Source: Casuarius casuarius (taxonomy: Eukaryota; Chordata; Aves; Casuariiformes; Casuariidae). Taken from it: 64,000 bases of DNA. Below, piece after piece: positions 11,071-22,100 of the stretch (positions are counted from its first letter, which is position 1; each line of letters begins with the position of its first letter). Made by a program: the position numbers and the translations under genes. The notes below the pieces were generated by a model. That model made no database searches, was not told the DNA's origin, and saw only the letters and a program-made list of their open reading frames with translations. Location: the NCBI GenBank assembly GCA_003342895.1, contig PTFA01000416.1, positions 4,106 through 68,105 on the forward strand, given 5' to 3'.

Positions 11071-13099
11071 ACCAGGAAGATGGAAAAAGGGCTGTTTGCA
11101 TGGCATGAGGGAGAAGTTCCCTTGCATCCTTTAGGGAGGCTATATGGGCCTGGGGGACTGCGACATGAAGTTACCACTTTAGACGTTGGAGAAGGGCATT
11201 GGGAGGGGGTGATGGAGAAGCCAAGAAAATTGCCCCCAGCCTGCTTGCATGACTGGACAGTGGGCTGTCTGTGGCAAAATGGAGCATGTCTTGGAGGGCA
11301 GGCAGCAGCCTGCTGCCAGAGTGCCTGTTGTTACTGGGGCTTGGAGCAGAAAGGGACACCTTGGAAGAGTGAGGAGTTTGACAGGGGGATAGGGCAGGAA
11401 AGGGGTAATGGGCAGCAGAGGTCTGTGAGTGAGAGAAGGAAGGGAGACAGAGAACTAAGGCTACAGCACGGTGTGGAAGGCAGGGCTCCTGGGAAGTGGG
11501 CAGGGGCCCTGTGGAAGCAGGGGACCTTGGCAACTGGAGCTATGAGAAGAGGAGACTGGCATCATTGGCAAGGCAGACTAAAAGCGTGTGAGAAGCAGGG
11601 TCTTGCCTTGCCCCTTCCTTTTCCACCACTTACAGCACCTTCCCAATATCCCCAGAGTGCTTTGTCTCCCTTTCCTGTCTCCCTATCACCCTTACATCAC
11701 CTACCTGTGGTTTGGGAGCCCCAATGGCCAGATACTCTCTAAAGGAAGATCGGTCTGCAGTACAGAGTGACCATAACACAGGCAGTGGCTTCACTAATAG
11801 ACCCACCACCACAGCACAGGAATACAGTGGGCTTACCAGTTTGGCTTTTGCAGGTTCCATTGACACTCCCTGACAAGGCAAGTCTTGGATGCACCCCAGA
11901 AGTCCATCTGGAACAAAAGGAAACAGAGCCATAGAAAGCACAGGAGCTACAATGTACATCCAAGTAATCTATCCAGTCAATAAGGTCTGTAGTACATAGA
12001 TTCCAGGTTAATTCAGGTGACAGTAAAGGTAGGTATGGAGAAAAATATAGCTAAAACACTTCCCAGGCAAGGCCTGAAAGTTGAGGCTTCAGCTTAAATA
12101 GTGCTCCTTGACCTATGGGCAGAGCATCATGGTGGAGGCTCCAGCTGAGGCTTATCAGGGCCACTAAGCTAACTGGTGCACTCAGGTCCCTGTTACATAC
12201 TTCCTCCTTTTTTGCTCTCATTTTCTCTGTGGTGTACCGTTAACACTTCTGCATTGAGGGAGGAGGGGAACAGGAGTGGTATGAGAAGGAATAGGGCAGG
12301 AGGGGGGCACTTGGGGGTGGGCATAGGCCAGAAAGGATATCCATGGGGATATCTCAAGTAGGGATAGTGGACTGTGAAGGTAGTCAAGAGCAGTGGGAAG
12401 GAAGAAAAGTGGTATTTCCATAGCAGGAGTGCAAGTCACCTGGGGAAGAGGTAAGGGCCTCTTGGGGGACACTAGTGCTCTGACAGCAGTTGGGCAAGTC
12501 ACATGGGCACTGGGGGCTGGATGGAAGAACCCTTCAGGTGGAATGCGGGTTGAAAGGTCTCTACTGGCTTCAGCCTTCTAAACTAGACTGTATGAACCCA
12601 GTAGCTCTTCTCCAGGCCCAGGCCTCTTTTGGACATACAGGCTCATCATTTTTCATCTGGGTTCCTGTCTCCTGGGCAGTATTTGTAGCTGTCTGTGCCC
12701 TGAGGAAAGTATGTCCTTTACTAGTTTCATCTCCAGGAGGACACCTGCAGCGCAGGACCAATACTGCTGTAAGTCTTCCATACACAGGGAACCATCTGTT
12801 CCACAGTATAGCAACTGAGGCAGGCCTAGTTCCACCTCTGGCACCAGCAGAGGGGTTGAAGGGAAAGAGGGTCTGGGATGCAGCAGTTTGGGGGGGCTGA
12901 GGGAGGGAGAGGGGAGCCAGGAGGGTTTCCAGCAGGGACAAGGGGACTGTGAGGGTTTTGGGGGAGCCACAAGAGTTACTGGAGGGGGGAGGGGAGGGAG
13001 GGAAGTTTGGAGGCACTGGAGGGAGTGGGCAATGGAGCAGGCAGGGCTGTGGATGTCAGGCGATAAGGGTTCGGAGACAGAGGGGCATTGTCTTGCTGG
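11071..13099. other. Gene-free interval between satellite and CpG island
   Basis: Non-repetitive, moderately G-rich sequence. Open frames of up to 220 codons occur (for example 11080-11742, plus) but show no recognisable domain, conserved exon border or coding signature. I see no RNA gene or mobile element here. Confidence 0.5.
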
Positions 13100-13420
13100 G
13101 CAGGGTGGGGTGGAGCTTCCCGAGGTCGGTATCTGGGAGTCTGGGCACCGCCGAGTCGGAGAGCGCGAGAGGGAACGAGCCGCTGTCGGCGTTCTGCGCG
13201 TTCTGCAGCGTACGTTCTGCAGGGGTGCCATGGAAACGGAGGACGCTGGTGACGTCAGCGTCGCGCTGGTGCCATGGCAACCAGAAGGCTCGCGGGTGCG
13301 GGGGGGGAGCTGTCACGCAGAGGCGGGGCCGCAGCCGGGCCGTGTGGTCGGGCCCTCCCTCGGCGCAGGAGCGCGGGAAGCACCTGCAACCTCTGGGAGC
13401 TGCAGCAGTCACTAGGCTTG
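13100..13420. promoter_or_regulatory. CpG-rich island with consensus CRE and two RFX-like half-sites
   Basis: This is the only clearly CpG-dense stretch in the window outside the satellites. It contains a perfect cAMP-response element TGACGTCA at 13250-13257. On either side lie the related palindrome-like motifs GTGCCATGGAAAC (13225-13237) and GTGCCATGGCAAC (13269-13281). On the opposite strand the second starts with GTTGCC, an RFX X-box half-site. Paired RFX and CREB sites are typical of promoters of ciliary, testis-expressed or MHC class II genes. Open frames on both strands start here (for example ATG at 13274, plus) but match nothing I know. It is probably a promoter of an unidentified or non-coding transcript, with direction unknown. 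Confidence 0.5.
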
Positions 13421-14324
13421 TGGGTTTCTGCTCTCTGCTCCTTGCATTCCCTCACCCACTCCATTGTAAACCCTTGGACTACTCACGTGGCGGGAGGTGG
13501 GAAATGGTGATAACAGAGCTGCTAAATGCCATGTGAAAGGGGGAGCATGGCAGTCAAGGGAGAAGCAGGAAAACTGACAGGAACAGAACTTGCCCCTTTG
13601 TTTGCAGAAAGCTATGAGATTGCTTGATCTGCTGCTGAAAGTGTTGCCTCACTGTTACCCCTACATGCCATTACATTGCACCAGTAACACTTCCTCCATC
13701 ACAGATTATCCCTCCTCACCTTCCTTTTCCCAGGTCAGCTTCTTGGGACCACACCTAATTGGCATCCTGAGGGTTGCTTGTTTTCCATTCCAAGGCATCT
13801 TAGGGTAGAGGCCATGTTGTATGACCCTATAAAGAAGCTAGCTGATTGCTCTTGCCCCTAGGAAAGGCCAGAGACACTTTGTTGTGGGTGGACATCTGCC
13901 ATGACGCTTCTGGGGCCCTTTTCATTTCTCACCTTCTGTCCCAAGAGGCACCTCAGTCCCTCAGGAGCTGCCAAGCAGAGGTAGTTTTCGTGATCTGTGA
14001 CTTGGCACCTCCATCACCTCCACAGCATTGCTAGGGAAGGACACGGGCAAACTGAGCCACTGCTCACAGGAGGAGGGAGGGCACAGAGATACCTGTGCAC
14101 CTCCTAAGCATTTTGTGATGCACTCCATGAGAACAGTGCCGACTCCCCTCACTCTTACGGCTTTTGGGAGAAGGATAGAGGATTCATCTGCCCCCTATAG
14201 TGGTTTTTCCTTTCCTAAGAAGCACCTTTGCCCACTCCCTGCCTATCAGTAACTTACCTTACATGGTGCTGGGACACCAAGTCCTGTCTGTGCTGGCTTC
14301 GGTAGGCCTCAGCACTTATTACTG

Positions 14325-15200
14325 AATAGTTTAAATGGGAAGGGACCTCAGGAGATCTCTAGTCCAAATGCCTGCTCAGAGTCAAGTCAGCTATGAAATC
14401 AGACTAGGTTGCTCAGGACTTTATCCAGTCAGGTCTTGAAAACCTCCAAGGATGGAGACTGCACAGCTTCTTTAGGCAGCCTGTTGCAATGCTTGACTCA
14501 CCTCATGGTGAACAAGTTTTTCCACTATATCCAGGCTGAACCTCTCATTTCACATCTGTTCTCTCACCATCCCATCCTCATAGGTACTGGAAGGCTGCTG
14601 TCAGGTCCCCCACGAAGCTTTCCCTTTTCCAGGCTGAGCAAGCCTGGTTTCCTCACCCTCTCCTCACAGAGCAAATGCTCTATGTCTTGGTGTGCCTCTG
14701 CTGTACTCACTCCTGTTTATCAACATCTTTCTTGTGCTGGAGATGTGTGTCAAAACTGGGCAAGTATTCTAGAAGTGGCCTAACGAGTGCTGAGTAGAAG
14801 GGGATAATAGCTTCCCTTGACCTACTGGCTATGCTCCTGGTTTTGCTGCCAGGGCAACTACTGGCTCATGTTCAGCTTTCTGTCTACCCAGACTGCCAGG
14901 ACCTTTTCAGCAGGCTGGGGACAGACAGAGTCTACTCATTCCTTAGCATTCTCCACATGTGAGAGAACTGTAACCCTTGCCCCCATCTTGCAGTACTACT
15001 CCAATCTGGTAGTATAAGGTGGTGACACACTGCAGTCTTTTACACAAGTGTTAGTCTACCCTATTATTCCTAGTACCTGCATGTGATCTTCATCTGTTAG
15101 CTTTCTGAGGTTGTCTTAGCTAGCTGCTTATCCAGTTCTGCAGGGCAGATTTACAGTGGAACCTGTGAGGGCATCAGTACTCAATTTGCCATGTCATCAA
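14325..15200 (-). mobile_element. CR1-type LINE fragment (3' part, reverse orientation)
   Basis: The segment begins GGGAAGGGACCTCAGGAGA and continues through AACCTCCAAGGATGGAGACTG and GGTGAACAAGTTTTTCCACT, followed by the usual ERV-unrelated CR1 text (ACTGGCTCATGTTCAGCTTTC). This is the reverse complement of the 3' half of sauropsid CR1 elements, so the LINE lies on the minus strand. It is diverged, without an intact frame, and its right end is blurred. The homology call rests on recalled CR1 consensus patterns. Confidence 0.75.
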
Positions 15201-16130
15201 GAAGGTGAAATTGCCACATGAGGAAGATCATGGACAGCTCACTGTATGGTATCATCTATTAACATCTTTTGTTTCTGTGAAACATCTCCTACAGCTTTTC
15301 TAGCTGTGTATATCCGCTGCACAAACACAGTCCGTCACTGCCCCATACTGTTGTTTCATACATTTTACAACGAGGAACAGAATCACTAAGAGAAGGTTAT
15401 AAGTGGTTGCCTCCAAAAAAGAAAGCAAAAGCCATTAAAAAACATCTTCAAAAACACAACCAGATCTAGTCCTTCTTTGATATTGCTTGGCAGACATTTT
15501 TAAAGCAATAGGCATTGAAGCAATATCCTGTAGCATTTGATCTAATGACAGTGGGATCCAAACCTGAGATCTGCATGGTCATGCCCTTGTTGGGTTTCTA
15601 CCCCCCCCCCACCGCCCCCCCCGACACACACACCTTGACATAAGAAAAGGGAACAAAGAAGAGGCCACCTGACATGTAGAGAACTTGGACGGATGTTGTT
15701 TTGGTTTTGTGGCCTCCTGTCGTAAGGCACTGTTACACAGTCCTTTTCTCTGTGGAAAAACTGATCAAGTATCTCTCCCTTAGCATTCTCTTGCCTGTTC
15801 CTGCTACTCAGTTGTGATAGAAAGGTGGTTCATGGGGCATGTAGTGAAGCAAAGCAGGGCTTGTCACAGACCTGTGATGCCACAGGGCTAAAAATACCTT
15901 TTTGGGTTTGGAGTTTGGTTAAGGACAAACTGTTCTGTTAGCACAATTGAGAGGGTAGCCCAGGGATGGGACTCCGAGAGGAGAAGAATACTAAGCCAAT
16001 AGGAAGATCAAATGAAAAATATGTAACTATGACCTAAGGAATTTCTCTCTCTCTTTCTCTTTCAGCCAATGAATTCTGTGCAGATTTCACCAGCTGTCAA
16101 GTCACTATCTGATTTTCATGTTCTACATGC
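15201..16130. other. Gene-free interval between CR1 and the 3' end of pseudogene A
   Basis: I see no coding exon here. A C-homopolymer-rich tract lies at 15598-15622. A short stretch at about 15350-15415 (ATTTTACAACGAGGAACAG and onward) resembles the core of a MIR-type SINE, weakly. Confidence 0.4.
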
Positions 16131-16136
16131 TTTATT
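16131..16136 (-). promoter_or_regulatory. Candidate polyadenylation signal of pseudogene A
   Basis: AATAAA on the minus strand lies about 205 bases downstream of the stop codon of exon 36 of gene A, a normal distance for a short 3' untranslated region. It is inferred from position only. Confidence 0.45.
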
Positions 16137-16338
16137 TCACTTGATCCCAAACCACTGCATATCAAGCCAGGTTTCATGTAGGGACAATGGGCATAGGTCA
16201 AAAGAAGCAGGGGGTATCCAACAGAGAAGAAGCATGTGTAGCAGGATGGAGAGCCAGAGCACTGAAGGTTTCCTTACGGAAGCAGGAAGCTCAGATTATT
16301 GGTTCCAGAGCCAGGGAGTTCTAGTAAGAATCCTTCAT

Positions 16339-18202
16339 CTAGACATCTGCAGAAAGAAAGAACAAGAAAAGGCATAGTGTGTGATGAATTTTTAGGAACA
16401 AATCGAAAGGTCAAGAAGTCTTAGGGGATGAGTAGCAACATCTTTTGTCATCCACGTGGTCATTTGCAGTTGCACTCAGATTTGGGGTGCTGTGAGGACT
16501 GCACATCTGAGAAATATATGGAAATGGAATAAAAATAGATCCTTTTATCTCTCCATGGTATGCTCAAGTCTTTCATTGAGATCATACTTGGATTAGAAAC
16601 AGTGCCCACAGATAGTATAACACAGATTGCAATTCAAACTGCAGCCCAGGAAGGCTCTACAGCACTTTATGGAACCAAATACAGAGCAGAGGTAGGCTGC
16701 CTTGCTGCTTACAGAGCAACGAACTGTGCAAACCACCCTTTGCTCTGTTTCAGATGTTCCCACCTTGAAGGCATATTGACACTAACCTGAACTGCAAGGG
16801 GAGGTGTATTCTCTTGCGGTACGACCATCTGTAAGAAAAAAAAAAAGAGAATGGGTGGTGAGCTGCAAACTTCATGGTAGGCTAGTGCCAAGCTTCTTTC
16901 CTTTTAACCCACTTTAATCCCACTGCTTTTGATTTTCATTCCTCAGACTGTGAATGTAGGAACAGAAAAATGTCTACAGTGGGTCAGACCAGAGGTTCAC
17001 CTCGCCAGCGTGTCTCCACTACAGCTTTCTGAAACCTCATGTAAGTAAAAGGTCCTGTTATGCAATGCGGTATCTTCTAATGCAAGGACATTTCTTAAAT
17101 AGAAGACCTTGTAATAGGTTTTTTTTTTTAATTAAGAATTAGTATTTTCATGTCAGATGATTTTTAAAATGTATGTACTGAGCACAAAAAATTCTTACAG
17201 AAGATGGTATAGCAACAAGCATATTAGGTAACAGTATTTAGATAGGTAAAGGCTGGGTTTTTTAGTATTTTACTATCTCATTGTTGCCATGGCTATTTAA
17301 GCCACTGCCAAAGTGTTCCCATGCTTCCCCAGGGGGAAACTGCTAGAGAATTAGGAATTTTCCTCCACCCTTTGATATGGGGCGGGGAGATGGAATGGAA
17401 TGGAATTCACTATACAACATGTAGGCACATGGTGCTACTGTCTAGATCTCCAGTGATGGTTTTTTCCATTTTGTTCTCAAATCCTTTTCTAATAACTGCT
17501 AATATTCCATGTGTTATTTTGGCTCATAATAAGCACTGAATCATCTGACAGAGACTAACAATGACTTCAAGGTCTCTCTTCTGTGGGCTAATAGTTCATT
17601 TAGAGCTTTAAAGGGTAAGAAATTATTTTCCTATTATCCTCTGGAACATGAAAACACTCAACAGATGGTAGGGTTATTACATTATACCTGTAAAGCATAG
17701 AACTAAATTATACCTTCTGATGGATCCAGGTGGCAGTATGTAATATTGATTTTAAATAAATGCACAAATATTTTCAAGAAAGCCAAGGAGCTGGAGAAGA
17801 TACAGTAAATTGACAGAGAAGCCTGCTTTCTACAGAGACCCGGCTTGAAGCTAGAGCAAGTCATTTTGAACACATCCACACCACAAAACAGTCACAGTGC
17901 CAGGTAGTCTTGTCTCAGTAAAGGTCCAAGAACAGAAAAGCAACTGATTTTGTAATTGGTATGTAGAAGGTTTTGTACATAGGGAACCCAAGCCTGGAGG
18001 TGCAGAAGGAAGTTTACTGGAATAAGGGGCACAGACAGTTGTGTCTGAGTGAATCAAAGGAATGGTAGTGACTCTTTGCCTATGCCAATGAAATCCCACC
18101 TGGTTTACAGTAGTCATAGACACGCACTGTTGCTGGTTTCAGGTTTTGAACTTCAGTATCTTGTTCCACTGAGATGGTGAGCTTCACAGAAGTTTTATCC
18201 AA
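16339..18202 (-). pseudogene. Gene A exons 34-36: C-terminal end of the receptor-binding domain
   Basis: Exon 34 (18202-18100, 103 bases as in gene B) reads DKTSVKLTISVEQ, then NLKPATVRVYDYCKPG. Exon 35 follows acceptor TTCTTACAG and encodes DGRTAREYTSPCSS in 42 bases before donor GTTAGT. Exon 36 follows a pyrimidine-rich acceptor (TTTCTTTCTGCAG) and supplies D-V-stop, ending at 16339. The 42-base exon 35 plus a tiny last exon is the layout of vertebrate A2M itself. Genes B and C instead stop inside exon 35. Confidence 0.7.
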
Positions 18203-19131
18203 CTGGAGAGGACAGAAGCAAGCAGAAATGCATTGGCCTCCTCAAAGTCACCCACATCCCAGCTTTATTCTCTCTGTGCCAGAGATTTTCTTCTCCATCT
18301 CTTCAGGCCCCTCCACCCTCCTCTTCTTTTGCCAAAATTTTAGCTTGCTTCACCAGCCTAGATCTTTGTATTTCTGATCTCCTAGAGCCCTAGAAGACAC
18401 CAGAGTACTGTGCCTTTGTGGGGGAGGCAGGATCTGTGACAGGGTATTTGTAAGGTAGAGTTCCATCAGCCTGAGAAGCCTGTGCAAGTCGAACTCCATT
18501 TGGGTTGTTTTCAAGTGTTGTAATCCCCTTCTCTTATTTTTAAGTGCTTTTACTTATGTTTGTTTTTTAAAGCAGCATTCTGTCAGGAGCAGTACTGGTT
18601 GGGTTTAAGTTCACAGATTGGCTGTTATTCTTTTAATGGCTATCATGATTGTTAGTGTATTAGTTTATTTTGTCACTAGTCTTGGCAGTTAGCTATAAAG
18701 CCAAGTTGTGTGAAGGACTTCTTTTTAGTAAACCCATTGGAAGAAGTAAGAACAGACTCAATGAAACACAGACTAAAGAAGTTTACAAATATAATAAAGC
18801 CAAACAGTGATCAATTAAAATATAGTGAGGCGCTCCAGTCTTACTGGGGCATTCTTGCCAGCCCCCTTCTGTAAACACTGTAGCCTAAACTAAGAGTTTA
18901 TAATGTCTTTCTCTAATCAAGGAGTTTGCACTGTGTTTACCCAGAAGTTCCATCCTTCCAGAGTCCCCAAACAAGTGTGGCTGCACTGGAGAAGAAGAAG
19001 GCAGAAAGGACTTGTAGCGGGGAGAGTCAGGGCAGCTGAAGTCTGCTAAGAGGAAATTCTTCTAAGCATTCAGGATGGCATACTGGCAACCACTGGCTCA
19101 GAAAAATCTTGCTGCAAGTGTAGAGGCTCAC

Positions 19132-22100
19132 CTTAAATAGATGAAAGACATCAGCATCACTTTGGTACCAGGGTGCTCCCATCCAGATCTTTTTCTTTGG
19201 GGGACTGGATTGCAGAGGCAGGCAAGGGTATGCCTCAAAGTCTTCCAAGTGATAAGGGAACCCTCGTGCTCCAATTATAAAGCTGTCATCAAAAATCTGT
19301 TCATATAGCTGCAATGGAAAAACAGAGGTTTTGCAATGGAAAAGCAGAGCTGGCCAAGCATGTGTATGGGTGAATCATTTGGATCATAGATCTCTATTAT
19401 ACTTCATAAGTCTTCACAGTTATAATTTATAAAGCTTTACAGTTGAAGGAGTTGGCACCAGCCCAGCTTACGCTAAAGAACTTGAAACCAAAAGAGTGGA
19501 CATTGATGAGAAGTCTTCAGTCTGTGGACTTTTACCTGTGTCATTTCAACCTCTTAACTATAGTGCAAGATTAGGATAGCAAACATGATTCAGTTTGAGC
19601 ACAAGACATTGATATATCTGATTTACCTGTTTAATGAGTACTACTTTATATTTGTTGTTAGATGATGCAAGAAACTTTGTATGAGATATATACATATGTA
19701 TTATCTGTGGCACACATTTTGGAATTGTGTCAGGATTTTGAATTCTTGCAGTATTTTTGTTCTAACTAAAAAGTCTTAAATTGAAGGCCTCTGAAGGGCC
19801 GCCGAAACACACAGCTGCTGTAATATAAGTTCCCTGAACCCCTCTCGATTATCAGTATGCACCTGGGTGTCGACAAAATCCTAATTGCTTTTCATCAAGC
19901 ACTCTGTGCTCATCGGGGCCACACTGGGTTCAGTCCTCCCTGGCTACTCTTTCCTAAAGAACAGCAGCTACTCAGGTGCTCAACCTGATCTGTCACACAG
20001 ATATAATGCAGCAGCGTTTGGGGCGGAGGGACAGAAAGACTTTACTGGGACAAAATTCACTTTTCAAGACTTGGCCTCACTGCCCTGTGGAAGACAGGGG
20101 AGCAGAGACGCATGTGGATATGAAAGATGCTAATAAGCACTCTGCCTCAATGCAGAGAGCAACAGCAGCTCTTCAAAGCTGCTCTCCCCACCCACCCATG
20201 CAGTGCCCTGCAGCATCCACCACTCTCCAGGCAGAGGCACACAATGCAAGGCAGATGCACTATAAACATGAGCACCAGATAACTGCTCAGAAGAGGCATA
20301 GGACTGGGAAATGCCAGGGTAGCCGCATAATACCACAGCATTGTCTTGGGATGGACTGTGGTCTTCCACCTGCCAGGAGCCTCCTGACAAGACAGGGAGA
20401 CAGAAGGCGGGCAGACACCAGTGGGTGAGTCATGGCAGGCTGCACTCACAGTCGTTGCTGTTAGGGTATGGTTCTCCAAAAGGAGTACACCCTTGTCAAC
20501 AGCTTGGACAGGGCACAGGGACCCTGGAGCAGCTTTGAGGTCCAGAGTGACTTCTGACCCTGGGACTTCCTCCTTATGTGAGAAGTTCAGTGCCACCTAC
20601 AAAATGAGATAAGATCAGGGGCTTAACACTGGAGAGTGGAACCCTGAGACTCATAGGTGCCTAGGCAGCTGAGGGAAAGTCTGAGAGTAAGGTAGGGAAG
20701 AAGGTTAAGATGCTGAGACGGGCCCTTATGGAAACCCAATGGGAAAGCAACTGGGATTACTGTGCGTACAGCCCAGCCAGAATTCCCCTACCATCATACA
20801 GCCCCATCTCTCTAATCTAGGGCTATCACAGGTAGCTAGACAGGTAGAGTTCCCCTTTGCATTAGAGAGTGTAGGGGGACAGTGTATTCCCAAGCCACTC
20901 ATGGGGAATGGAGGGAGAAACAGAGTTCAAGGTGCATGGTTTATTCCTTGGGAGAGGACTGGCACTCAGTGTTGGGGAGGGCAGGACTAGGAATTCAGGA
21001 AGGAAGGAGATTACTGGGTATCTGGGTTGGCATGTGCCAGGTTATACTTCTTGGCTGAGGATAAGACAGGGCAGAGCTTATCTAAGATGTTATCATCCTC
21101 TCTCTTCACATTCATTGTGTTTTGTATTCCCACTCACCTTGTGTCTGAAGCACTTTGCAGCTTCAAACTCTTCCACATCAGACACCACTTCTCCATCCGA
21201 GAAGACTGCATATACTAGAAGCTTGATGTCAGGCAGAAAGTCATAACCAATAGTCAAAGTCAATGAGAAAGAGCCCTTCACATCTGCACAAGGTAGCAGC
21301 AAGGAAGAGGAGAAGGAAAGCATACATTTGAATCTACAACACGCAGAATCAGCTCCCTGGGGCAGGACACTCAATAAGAATCAAAAGAGGGAATTCCATA
21401 GTTTCTACCTGCAGATAAGAATATTTCAAACAGACACCATCGCAGATTAACAATAACCCCAGGACACTGGCCACCTCTTTGGCTCAAAGTTGGAAAAAAC
21501 TTTTTTCTTTCCTCTTGCACCTTAGATGAGCAGGCAAACTACAATAAATTTTATATCTTCTTCAAAAGTACAAGCCAGCAGTCAAGTCATAAGGTTGGGT
21601 TTTAAACTAATTAGGCTAGGCAGGAGAAGGACACTTGCCTAGATGGCTCCTGAACTGATTTGAATGGAGATTGTGCTGGTCTAATGAGGTGGACCACACA
21701 CCAAGAATTCAATTCAATAGTTCCTGCCTCTGGGTAAGAATAACACTTGCAGAGCTTGTCACTGGATAGCAGTCATACTTTTCTGGGATGTGTTATGGTG
21801 CACTTCAGATACTTCTACTTACTCTCATCCTGGAGAATTGGCACTTGCTTCTCTCCACGGAAAAGGATCCTGCCTTTTGCTATCACCTGAAGGGCAAAGA
21901 GAGGAGCCATTCAAGGCTGTGAATTCTGCAGGCACAATGAATGGGGAAGAAACAAGAGAAGAGAAGAGGAAACTTGTGACAGATGTTGTCACATGGGAGG
22001 ACATGACCTAATGAATTCTGCAGCCAGAGATGGTGATAGCGCAGCTGGGAAGGGACCTGAGAAGTAACTGTTAGGCAATAAGAAGTGGCCACTTACAAAG

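Noticed and set aside
11080..11742. 220-codon open frame on the plus strand
   Set aside because: Begins next to a satellite edge, has no recognisable domain or bias, and an equally long frame runs on the other strand.
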